Part shown: positions 42,878-50,312 of the stretch, in pieces
Numbering within the stretch: the first letter of the stretch is position 1
Layout: every line of letters begins with the position of its first letter
DNA from: JANYCO01 sp035535995
Lineage (GTDB): Bacteria; Bacteroidota; Bacteroidia; Cytophagales; Cytophagaceae
Assembly (NCBI GenBank): GCA_035535995.1
Contig: DATLOZ010000013.1
Coordinates: forward strand, 62,001 to 126,000
Reading direction: 5' to 3'
DNA: 64,000 bases
The notes under the pieces: model-generated
Told to the model about the DNA's origin: nothing
Database searches by the model: none
Seen by the model: the letters and a program-made list of their open reading frames with translations, nothing else
Program-made: the position numbers and the translations under genes

Positions 42878-44740
42878 TTAAGGATTTAAAAAACCAAGGT
42901 GGAAATAATACTCTACATTGGTTGCAGTGATCGTTTCGCTTCGAATATAAACATCAGAGAAACCGGAAATTTTGGTCAACTTGATTTGTGGTATACGAAT
43001 TTTTAGCAGCAATTGATAAGAGCCTTCATAACCGTTCGGTACTTGTACAATGCTGCTTTCCAAAATTTCGAAATCATAAAAATCTCCAGGAATATTTTTA
43101 TATATATTATTTTTCTCCATCCAATTAAGTGAAAATGCGAATGAAATTGGATTTACATCTTTGGAAGGTGGATAATAAATATCATACTCACGCATATTGG
43201 TAGACTCATTCAGATAAGAAAGCGAATCTTTATAGGCATAGGTAAGTTTATATTTCCCTACTTTAAAAAGTTTTTGCGCTTCAGAGGCCGAATAATTTAT
43301 ATCCCATAGAGAACTATGATTGGGGAACAACCATAAGCTGGAAGAAAATTTACTCTTTGAATTTCCGACCAGCACTTGACATTCGTTGTTTGAATTATCG
43401 ACCTCTCCGTTAATACTGCATTTTTTCTCATAGTTGTCAAACGTTTCAATACTATTTACGGTGTATTTCACGTAAAATTTCTCATTGAAACTTTTTCCTG
43501 TAGTATCTTTTTCTGTTTTAAATATTTTTTTGATGTCTTGTGCATCTTGCTTTGTACTAGAGATCATTTCACCAGGCTTAATTTTGATGCTATTATGGTT
43601 AGCAGTAGTAGTTGTCGTTGTTGTAGGATTGGCGTTGGTTACTACCGGCTGATCCAGGTTGATTGGAAGCTCGAATTTTTCTGTGGACGTAAATCCTTCT
43701 CTGGCTTTATGCCTGGTGCTGACGTTGTGCGCAGCGAGTGCTTTGGTGACGTAGTCAATATTACTTAAGATCGATTTCCCATCCGATTTGTCGTAGTCAT
43801 TTTCAATGATCTTGTTGCAGGTGATCTTGCATTCTTCAAACATTTCTAACCAATACTGTGTGCGCGCGAGATTGATCAGGTAGCCGTATTTAAGCTTGCG
43901 CATTTTTTTATCAGTGGTATTTACTTTTTCAGCATTCTCCGCCCAGTACTGCATTACAGGAGCAAGCTCTGATTTGGTAGCCTCTATGTTTTCGTTGTAT
44001 TTTATATTCTCCAATGAGGTTTTGGTTTTGGCAAGTGCGTCGTTGAAAGAAGTATATTCAGGAGCTTTAGACAGGTCTATTTTCCAGAACTCTTCATTGA
44101 CATAAGTAGGAGCGTAGCAATATTTTGTTTTGAGATCGCTAAAGGTTTTTAAAAAGGCAGCCTTGTAGGTCTTTTTGAAATTATTGTCGCGATCTGTGCC
44201 AAAGCCGGTGTTAAGATTATTTTGCGCAAGGTTTTGTGCGTTAAATTCCTGCGACTTAAATATTACTGGAGCATTGGCGGGCGTTAGTACTACATTCTCT
44301 ATTTGTGCGCCGGTTTTTTTGTTAACGAGCTTGATTGTAGTAGGCGCGATCATATCGGATCTGACAAAATAATAAGTTTTTGTTTCGTCTACACCAGCTG
44401 TATTTTTTTGAGTAAAAGTTCTTGTCTCTATTTTTTCATAAGGAATAGAAACCGGTTCGATCGTTACTTGCAGAAGTACATCAACGTTGTTATTGTCTTT
44501 TGAATACTTTAAGCCAGGAAGTACAAGTGCATTTTCGATCTCATTTTTGGAAAGGCCGGTACGACGGATCGTTTCGGCGTCGGAGGAGAAAATTATTCCA
44601 TAAGTGTTAGACGTGCTTAAAGCATTGTTATCAGGGAGCTGTGTGTAAATAATCTTGATCATTTCTTTGTCAAGATCGATCTTTTGACAAAAGGCGGTAG
44701 AAGCGATCAACAGCAGGATCGGTAATAGAATTTTTTTCAT
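42878..44740 (-). CDS. Exported protein of unknown function
   Basis: A 620-residue protein with a Sec signal (KKILLPILLLIASTAFCQ). The ATG at 44740 is chosen because the 57 codons further upstream cross a palindromic repeat and are not protein-like. The first about 170 residues are beta-rich, the middle (about 180-330) is helical with a TPR-like look (YGYLINLARTQYWLEMFEEC), then a Thr-rich linker (TTTTTTTAN) and a beta-rich C-terminal domain. I recognise no family. Confidence 0.6.
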   Translation of the reverse strand: MKKILLPILLLIASTAFCQKIDLDKEMIKIIYTQLPDNNALSTSNTYGIIFSSDAETIRRTGLSKNEIENALVLPGLKYSKDNNNVDVLLQVTIEPVSIPYEKIETRTFTQKNTAGVDETKTYYFVRSDMIAPTTIKLVNKKTGAQIENVVLTPANAPVIFKSQEFNAQNLAQNNLNTGFGTDRDNNFKKTYKAAFLKTFSDLKTKYCYAPTYVNEEFWKIDLSKAPEYTSFNDALAKTKTSLENIKYNENIEATKSELAPVMQYWAENAEKVNTTDKKMRKLKYGYLINLARTQYWLEMFEECKITCNKIIENDYDKSDGKSILSNIDYVTKALAAHNVSTRHKAREGFTSTEKFELPINLDQPVVTNANPTTTTTTTANHNSIKIKPGEMISSTKQDAQDIKKIFKTEKDTTGKSFNEKFYVKYTVNSIETFDNYEKKCSINGEVDNSNNECQVLVGNSKSKFSSSLWLFPNHSSLWDINYSASEAQKLFKVGKYKLTYAYKDSLSYLNESTNMREYDIYYPPSKDVNPISFAFSLNWMEKNNIYKNIPGDFYDFEILESSIVQVPNGYEGSYQLLLKIRIPQIKLTKISGFSDVYIRSETITATNVEYYFHLGFLNP

Positions 44741-44852
44741 GATGTTTGTAGGCGGATAGATTTGTTGTTTAGGATAATTAAGTTTTGAAATATATCTATT
44801 TATATGACGCTTGCTTGAGGGAATGTGACAAGAGTAAAGTAAAAATATGGCA

Positions 44853-44876
44853 GTAGAGAGGGGTCTCGAACTCGGT
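44853..44876. repeat. GAGAGGGGTCTCGAACTC-type sequence, copy 1
   Basis: GTAGAGAGGGGTCTCGAACT, similar to 45054-45080. On the minus strand it reads like the T-loop and 3' stem of a tRNA (GAGTTCGAGACCCC), but no tRNA can be folded from the flanks. Confidence 0.45.
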
Positions 44877-44885
44877 CCCTCCACC

Positions 44886-44908
44886 GTGTTCTGTGGCACA
44901 CAGAACAC
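44886..44908. repeat. 23-bp near-perfect palindrome, copy 2
   Basis: The exact reverse complement of 6922-6944, with two more matching bases beyond its end. Confidence 0.7.
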
Positions 44909-44941
44909 CAAATCTTTTATTACTAGGAAAGATATTTAGGA

Positions 44942-44971
44942 CAGTATGGAGTGTGAGCGCGAGTATGGAGG
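44942..44971. repeat. Interspersed repeat, family 3, copy 2
   Basis: CAGTATGGAGTGTGAGCGCG followed by AGTATGGAGG, within the repeat-rich spacer. Confidence 0.65.
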
Positions 44972-45000
44972 ACAAAATCAGCCTGGGTATAAACAAAAAT

Positions 45001-45042
45001 CGAGTGTGAATTTTGAGTTTCAATATTCATTACTCACACTCG
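45001..45042. repeat. Short inverted repeat CGAGTGTGA..TCACACTCG
   Basis: 9-bp arms at 45001-45009 and 45034-45042 around an AT-rich centre containing family-2-like words (TTTTGAG, ATTCATTACTC). Confidence 0.5.
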
Positions 45043-45053
45043 ATACTGATTTT

Positions 45054-45080
45054 GTAGAAGAGAGGGGCCTCGAATTCCAG
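45054..45080. repeat. GAGAGGGGCCTCGAATTC-type sequence, copy 2
   Basis: GTAGAAGAGAGGGGCCTCGA followed by ATTCCAG; see copy 1 at 44853. Confidence 0.45.
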
Positions 45081-45176
45081 GTCCCAGAGTATCAACCGTG
45101 AAGCATGGAGTTTTTAGTACTCCTGTGTATCATTAAATTGCAGATTAATATTGAGTAACGGAGATAAGTTAAAAAA

Positions 45177-45488
45177 TCAATTCGCATCCTTCTCCACGAT
45201 CACATAAACATCCTCTGTAGGTTTTTTCATCAGATAGTTTTCGCGGGCGAATTGTTCTAGTTTTTTATTGTCTTTGAGAAGAGCTTGTCTTTCTTCCTCC
45301 ACTTCTAAAATTTTTTCCTGGTAATAAGCTTTTTCTGCCTCCAGCTCTTTCAGCTTGCCCCGCATCTTATATTGGCTAATAAAATCGTTGGGATCGAAGA
45401 AAATCATCCAGATCAGGAAGGAGAATGCTACCAGAAAATAGAAAGTTTTTACAAACTTTGGGATTAAAGACCACATATGCTTTTTCAC
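45177..45488 (-). CDS. Septum formation initiator protein (FtsB/DivIC family)
   Basis: A 103-residue bitopic protein: short cytoplasmic N-terminus, one membrane helix (FYFLVAFSFLIWMIFF), then a coiled coil (LKELEAEKAYYQEKILEVEEERQALL) and the typical end ENYLMKKPTEDVYVIVEK. This is the FtsB/DivIC layout, a division protein that pairs with FtsL and FtsQ. The start is GTG at 45488 (or ATG at 45476). It is 41 bases after the kinase-fold gene and probably in its operon. Confidence 0.88.
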   Translation of the reverse strand: MKKHMWSLIPKFVKTFYFLVAFSFLIWMIFFDPNDFISQYKMRGKLKELEAEKAYYQEKILEVEEERQALLKDNKKLEQFARENYLMKKPTEDVYVIVEKDAN

Positions 45489-45529
45489 TAACTATGTAAA
45501 GTTACAGTTTTTCCCGAAATTTCAAAATA

Positions 45530-46555
45530 TTAGCGTGCTTTTAGTATGATCTTCAAACTGGTCCGGACAATTGCGCCCATATTTTTACAACGCAAAAACT
45601 CTTTATGGTTATAATGATCGGCTAGCTCGTGTTTTAGCTTTTCAATATTTTCCGGTGTTGAGATCTCATCATATTTTACCGCATCGCCAAGTTCTTTGAT
45701 CCGATACTTGTAGGACTTGAGCCTGGACGCGATCATGGAGCGTTCTTCTTTTTGATATTGTTTCACCGTCTCTGGCGTCAATGTCTCCAGGCCGATCTTG
45801 ATGATAGCGTTGTTTTGTGTGAAATACTGCGGCATGTACACAAATTTTTTCCCTTCATAGGATTGTTGATCAAAATCAATTGCGCGAATCCGGTACTCTA
45901 CTTCTTCAAAATCAGGAGTGATGGCTACTACATAGTTATTGGAATGCATATCGCCGAGAAGACGTACGAAGCAGCGCTCGTTGAATTTCACAAACTCTTT
46001 AGCAAGCCTGATCTTATTGATGTGCCGATCGTTCAGGTATTGTTCGATAAACATATCGCCGGGAATTCCTACTATATGTTCTTCGATGAGAGTATCACCA
46101 TCGGTGAAGAAGTTCATGCTGTTTGGCGAAAGCAAATGTTCCAGCTCTAACCCATAGATCCTGGAGGCGTCGGCGTGTTTGATGTAGAAATAATCAAAGT
46201 TGTCGTTGATCTTATTGACGATGCGGATACGGTAAGGTTTGCTGTTTCCATACATACACAAATCGATCCGGTCAATAAATAAGTGTTCCATCACCGAAAG
46301 GTCGCCGCTGGCTTTGAGGATTGCGTATGTTTTTTTTAATGCTTCGTAAATATGAAGCATATCGTCTTGCGGGTAAAAAATAGTAACCCACAAAGTATCT
46401 TTATTTTTTTTATCGTAAAGAGGAATAGAATTGTTGAACCGTCCGAGATCCTGGTAGGAGAGAGGCATTTTCTGCTCACGTCCATAATCCACCAGATACT
46501 TCCGCAGTGATTTGCTGATCTTGTAAGGAATTTTTTTGTGAGTGATCTTTACCAT
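45530..46555 (-). CDS. Putative protein-kinase-like-fold phosphotransferase
   Basis: A 341-residue cytoplasmic protein. The C-terminal half has a plausible catalytic loop LLGDMHSNNYVVAI (about residue 205; compare HGDxHxxN of aminoglycoside phosphotransferases) followed about 25 residues later by RIRAIDFDQQS (metal-binding Asp). N-terminal segments would form the nucleotide lobe (VWVTIFYPQDDMLHIYEALKK-like, RIRIVNKINDNFDYFYIKH), but no clear glycine-rich loop is visible. Assignment to the fold is an inference from two motifs. It heads a two-gene operon with the FtsB/DivIC homologue. Confidence 0.55.
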   Translation of the reverse strand: MVKITHKKIPYKISKSLRKYLVDYGREQKMPLSYQDLGRFNNSIPLYDKKNKDTLWVTIFYPQDDMLHIYEALKKTYAILKASGDLSVMEHLFIDRIDLCMYGNSKPYRIRIVNKINDNFDYFYIKHADASRIYGLELEHLLSPNSMNFFTDGDTLIEEHIVGIPGDMFIEQYLNDRHINKIRLAKEFVKFNERCFVRLLGDMHSNNYVVAITPDFEEVEYRIRAIDFDQQSYEGKKFVYMPQYFTQNNAIIKIGLETLTPETVKQYQKEERSMIASRLKSYKYRIKELGDAVKYDEISTPENIEKLKHELADHYNHKEFLRCKNMGAIVRTSLKIILKAR

Positions 46556-46568
46556 TTGTGTTTAAGTT

Positions 46569-46735
46569 TTTTGGAATTACCCTCTTAACTATTAATACTT
46601 ATTTGAGATACTAGATACCAGATGCCAGATATCGGATAAATGCGAGAGTAATCTAATGACATTGTCTTTTAGCTATTTGTAATACAGAGTTGTTTTTATC
46701 TAAACTATCTGGTATCTGGCATCCGGTATCTTGCC
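46569..46735. repeat. Interspersed inverted repeat, family 1, extended copy A
   Basis: About 165 bases closely matching 57033-57199. Contains left arm GATACTAGATACCAGATGCC and right arm ATCTGGTATCTGGCATCCGG around a conserved centre (GCGAGAGTAATCTAATGACA), plus about 35 shared bases (GGAATTACCCTCTTAACTAT) left of the arms. Confidence 0.8.
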
Positions 46736-46770
46736 CATAATATGTGAGGCAGCAGGAATTAATACTACTA

Positions 46771-47592
46771 CTATTGCGTCACGACCAACGAATCCACCGA
46801 TACAGAAGAAGCGCGGAAAAAACCTAATGCGCCTCCGGAAAGATTGTTTGGCGCATTGGCAGGAGGAGTGCTGAAAAATCCTCCGTCGTTCTGCAATTGT
46901 AATAATACGCCATTCATAAAATTATATCCCGTTTCAGACAGGGAAGACAGAGTGACTTTCACTTTATCGCCTACTTTATATCTGCCTTCTGCACGAGTGA
47001 TAAAAGGAACACCGGGTTTGATAAATTGATCCGTGAAAAGATTTAGCTGATTTGACTTCAGCACCGCAAGCCCATTGTTATACGCGGCTTCCATATAATA
47101 ATTTTTTTCTCCTGCAGGATCTTCAAAAATATAATATACATAGTAACCATTTTCAGTAATGCCAAGCTCATCGCCTTTTTCGCGGTAGATCGCAGCGACC
47201 GAATCGATCGCAGGCACTTGAGTGAGGATATCCTGGCCTACATAAGTGGTGCCGTCTACCACTACTGTTACTAAGTAAGTTCTGCCTACTACTCCTTGTC
47301 TTGGTCCATTAGTTTGATAAACACCGTTGCCTACCAGCAGCAGTGTATCAAGGTTACCTGCATTGTCGGAGATCGTAATAAATGCATTGTTGACCACAGG
47401 GTAGCTGCCGCCATCGCCCAAAGGAAGGGTCTTGCTAAGTTTTACAGTAAATGGTTTCACTTCATTAGTGACCAGTCCCTCGATGACGAGGCGATCATTT
47501 TCAGGAGACACTTTTACATCGATTACTTTTGTGCAAGAAGAAAGTGCCAAAGAAATGAAGAAAGCGGCTAGAATAATATGAATATTTTTCAT
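46771..47592 (-). CDS. DUF4249 lipoprotein
   Basis: A 273-residue lipoprotein (HIILAAFFISLALSSC, then TKVIDV) of the DUF4249 family. DVKVSPENDRLVIEGLVTNE, TVKLSKTLPL and the transthyretin-like ITISDNAGNLDTLLLV are characteristic. DUF4249 proteins typically sit beside a TonB-dependent receptor, as here, where the receptor ends 26 bases upstream. They probably act at the outer membrane in nutrient uptake in place of a SusD. The ligand is unknown. Confidence 0.85.
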   Translation of the reverse strand: MKNIHIILAAFFISLALSSCTKVIDVKVSPENDRLVIEGLVTNEVKPFTVKLSKTLPLGDGGSYPVVNNAFITISDNAGNLDTLLLVGNGVYQTNGPRQGVVGRTYLVTVVVDGTTYVGQDILTQVPAIDSVAAIYREKGDELGITENGYYVYYIFEDPAGEKNYYMEAAYNNGLAVLKSNQLNLFTDQFIKPGVPFITRAEGRYKVGDKVKVTLSSLSETGYNFMNGVLLQLQNDGGFFSTPPANAPNNLSGGALGFFRASSVSVDSLVVTQ

Positions 47593-47617
47593 AATGCTCT
47601 TTTATTTTCAAGTAGAA

Positions 47618-50011
47618 TTAGAAACTAAAATTATAAGTGACAGAAGGAATGATGGTAAATAAGTAAAGCATCACTACTTCTTTTTGTCCATTGTTCAGCG
47701 AATTGCCTTTGCTGTCCTGCTGATCGCGGGTATACACGGTGAAAGGATTTTTTCTCGAATAGAAATTGTAGATAGAGAAATTCCAACTGCTTTGATTTTT
47801 TCTTCCTTCTTTCTGCTTACGATACAGTGTAGCCGAAATATCAAAACGGTGATAAGGAGCAATCCGGTAATTGTTGCGCTCCGGAATGTATACAGGATAA
47901 TTGTTTCCATACTGATATTTCTGCACCGGCAACGTGATCGGTTTTCCCGAACCGAATACCCAGTTGCCCGAGATATTCAACCGTTTGCTTACATCGTAAG
48001 AACCTACCACGTTGATGTTGTTGCGGCGGTCATAGCTTGCGTAGTAAGGCCTTCCTTCATTGATATCAGGAATTTTGAATTGCGTTTTAGACCAGGTATA
48101 GCTGATCCATCCGGTAAATCTTCCGGTATTTTTTCTTAAGAAAAATTCCAATCCATACGACCAGCCTTTTCCTCTGCGGATTTCCGTTTCTATGTTTTTG
48201 TTGGCAATGATATTGGCATTGTCTTTAAAGTCGAGTACGTTGTAGAAGTATTTATAATATCCTTCCACAGAAGCTTCAAATTTATTTTCTCTAAAATTTC
48301 TAAAATAACCAAGTGCAAACTGATCGGCTTTCTGTGGTTTGATATAAGGTGTACTCGGGATCCATTGGCTGGTAGGCAGTGGAGCAGCGGAGTTGTATAG
48401 CAAATGCAGGAATTGATACGTACGGTTGTACGAAGCTTTTACAGAACTTTTCTCGTTCAGCAGGTAACGCCCGGAGATCCTTGGCTCCAGACCGCCGTAA
48501 TTTTTAATTACTTTAAAGCTATTGTAAAATACAGTATCGGTCGCTGTCTTCGCATCCGGCTGGCCGTTGTAGTTGATCACGGTATCTTTTCCGATATTTT
48601 GGAACATAGTATAACGCAAACCATATTCTACCGAGATCCGATTGCTGAATTTTTGTTTATTGCTCAGGAAAATAGCTTCATCGATCGAATGGTAAGGTTG
48701 GAGTTTAAATGCTTTGAAACTTGTATTATCATCGCCAGGGGTGAAGTTTCCAGGGCTGTAGGATTTATAGCTGACATTGAATCCGTAGGTCAGTTCATTG
48801 TTTGGGGTAAGAAAATACGTGTAATCTTGTTTCAACGCCACTTCTTTCAGATTCGCTGCCCAGCGGAATCCTTGCGCTCCGGAAGTGATACCCAATCCGT
48901 AGTTATAATTGGAGTAGATGAGCGTAGTATTGGAAAATAATTTACGTCCATAAATATGATTCCAACGCAGTGTACCGGTGGCATTGCTCCAGTCAAGCGC
49001 GAAAGACTGAACGCCTCCGGCTTGCAGTACATCTTTACCGAAATAACCTGCAAGGAAGACCTGGTTTTTATCGTTGATCTTATAATTGATCTTAGCATTC
49101 AGATCGTAAAAATAAAGCTTCGCATTTTTAGTAGATTTTTTCTGGTCAGCGCTAAGAATATTTAACTGATTGGCAAGTTTTACAAACATATCTGCATACG
49201 TTCTTCTGCCGGAAACGATGAATGAACATTTGTCCTTCACAATTGGCCCCTGCACGGTAAGCCTGCTCGAGATAAGCCCGATACCGCCGGAGGCCGCAAG
49301 TTTCTTGGCATTCCCGTCTTTGGTACGGATATCAAGCAGGGAAGAAAGTCTACCTCCGTATTGCGCCGGGATTCCGCCTTTGTAGATCTCGGCAGATTTT
49401 AACGCGTCTGAATTAAAGATGGAGAAAATACCAAACAAGTGGGACGGATTGTACACAGGCGCTTCGTCCATCAGGATAAGGTTTTGATCGGCGCTACCAC
49501 CGCGGACGTACAGACCGGTGTTTCCTTCTCCGGCCACGCTGATACCAGGCATCATTTGAATATTCTTGATAATATCAATCTCTCCAAAGAGCGCAGGAAG
49601 TTTTTTGATCTGTTTCACATCTATCTGGATATTACTCATCTTCGTATCCTGCACGTTCTTGTCGGCCCGTTCGCCGGTGACGACGATCTCTTCGGTGGAA
49701 ACTACTTCTTCCGACATATCAATATTGAGTGTCGTGTTGGAATTGAGGTTTACTACTTTCTCATATTTGTTGTAGCCGAGCGTAGTGATTACCAGCGTGT
49801 ATTTTCCTGCCGGTAGACTGATAGAGAAAAATCCATAGTCGTTGGTAGCTACGCCGTTTTTAATTTCCTTTACATAGATCGCCGCACCAATCATAGCCTC
49901 TCCGGTGGCCGAGTCTTTGATCGTACCGCTGAGCGTAAATTTTTGAGCGAAAGAAGGAAGGGTAAAACAACTTAATAAGATCAGTAATAAAAATGCTTTC
50001 TTATTCATCAT
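47618..50011 (-). CDS. TonB-dependent outer-membrane receptor
   Basis: A 797-residue receptor. Signal peptide (KKAFLLLILLSCFTLPSFAQ), a carboxypeptidase-regulatory-like domain (about 20-110: LSGTIKDSATGEAMIGAAIY), a plug (about 130-240: LPALFGEIDIIKNIQMMPGI, GLYVRGGSADQNLILMDEAP) and a beta-barrel ending in aromatic TYNFSF. The start is one of two adjacent ATGs (50011/50008); the longer open frame to 50062 has no signal peptide. Coupled to the DUF4249 gene. Substrate unknown. Confidence 0.9.
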   Translation of the reverse strand: MMNKKAFLLLILLSCFTLPSFAQKFTLSGTIKDSATGEAMIGAAIYVKEIKNGVATNDYGFFSISLPAGKYTLVITTLGYNKYEKVVNLNSNTTLNIDMSEEVVSTEEIVVTGERADKNVQDTKMSNIQIDVKQIKKLPALFGEIDIIKNIQMMPGISVAGEGNTGLYVRGGSADQNLILMDEAPVYNPSHLFGIFSIFNSDALKSAEIYKGGIPAQYGGRLSSLLDIRTKDGNAKKLAASGGIGLISSRLTVQGPIVKDKCSFIVSGRRTYADMFVKLANQLNILSADQKKSTKNAKLYFYDLNAKINYKINDKNQVFLAGYFGKDVLQAGGVQSFALDWSNATGTLRWNHIYGRKLFSNTTLIYSNYNYGLGITSGAQGFRWAANLKEVALKQDYTYFLTPNNELTYGFNVSYKSYSPGNFTPGDDNTSFKAFKLQPYHSIDEAIFLSNKQKFSNRISVEYGLRYTMFQNIGKDTVINYNGQPDAKTATDTVFYNSFKVIKNYGGLEPRISGRYLLNEKSSVKASYNRTYQFLHLLYNSAAPLPTSQWIPSTPYIKPQKADQFALGYFRNFRENKFEASVEGYYKYFYNVLDFKDNANIIANKNIETEIRRGKGWSYGLEFFLRKNTGRFTGWISYTWSKTQFKIPDINEGRPYYASYDRRNNINVVGSYDVSKRLNISGNWVFGSGKPITLPVQKYQYGNNYPVYIPERNNYRIAPYHRFDISATLYRKQKEGRKNQSSWNFSIYNFYSRKNPFTVYTRDQQDSKGNSLNNGQKEVVMLYLFTIIPSVTYNFSF

Positions 50012-50079
50012 TAGGTAAAGTTTGTTGTTATCAGGCTTTTCGAGTACAGTCGTTAAAAACAAATCGACCGATGGCCTGG

Positions 50080-50095
50080 CAAATATACAAAGATA
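50080..50095 (-). promoter_or_regulatory. Candidate -7 elements for the TonB receptor
   Basis: On the minus strand TATCTTTG (50095-50088) and TATATTTG (50087-50080) lie back to back, both exact TAnnTTTG. No TTG lies at the ideal distance upstream of either. Confidence 0.35.
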
Positions 50096-50234
50096 AAGTT
50101 TTGAATAATAATAATTGATAACTGTTTAAACAGAGGTAAGGCTGCTCAAAACTAATGAGGTAGACGTGTGGGGAAGGAAAATATTGTTTGGTAGAAGGAT
50201 TAAATTTTGATAAAGCGTTATTTTATGCGAATAG

Positions 50235-50303
50235 GGTCAGCAAGAACAACTGTAAGAGTACACTAAATTCTTCTCAATCCTCTTGCTGTTGCTCTTGCTG
50301 ACC
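50235..50303 (-). terminator. Imperfect long hairpin downstream of the CHAT gene
   Basis: GGTCAGCAAGAACAACTGTA (50235-50254) and the following AGAG pair with CTCTTGCTGTTGCTCTTGCT then GACC (50280-50303), with four mismatches in 24. It starts about 10 bases past the CHAT stop; no T tract. Confidence 0.5.
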
Positions 50304-50312
50304 TGGTGTCAT

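Larger units (their letters stand above)
44741..45176. other. Repeat-rich gene-free region
   Basis: These 436 bases hold no gene but several repeats: two similar GTAGA..GAGAGGGGYCTCGAAYTC sequences (44853 and 45054), the second copy of the 23-bp palindrome, a family-3 copy and an inverted repeat at 45001-45042. Confidence 0.6.
50012..50312. other. Spacer between TonB receptor and CHAT genes
   Basis: These 301 bases hold no gene. They contain the candidate -7 elements at 50080-50095 and a hairpin at 50235-50303. Confidence 0.6.

Noticed and set aside
44741..44911. 57-codon N-terminal extension of the unknown secreted protein
   Set aside because: It crosses the 23-bp palindrome and would bury the signal peptide; the ATG at 44740 is the better start.
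44841..44935. Possible tRNA on the minus strand
   Set aside because: A T-loop-like TTCGAGA and 3' stem are present, but the 5' T-stem does not pair and no D or anticodon arm can be drawn.
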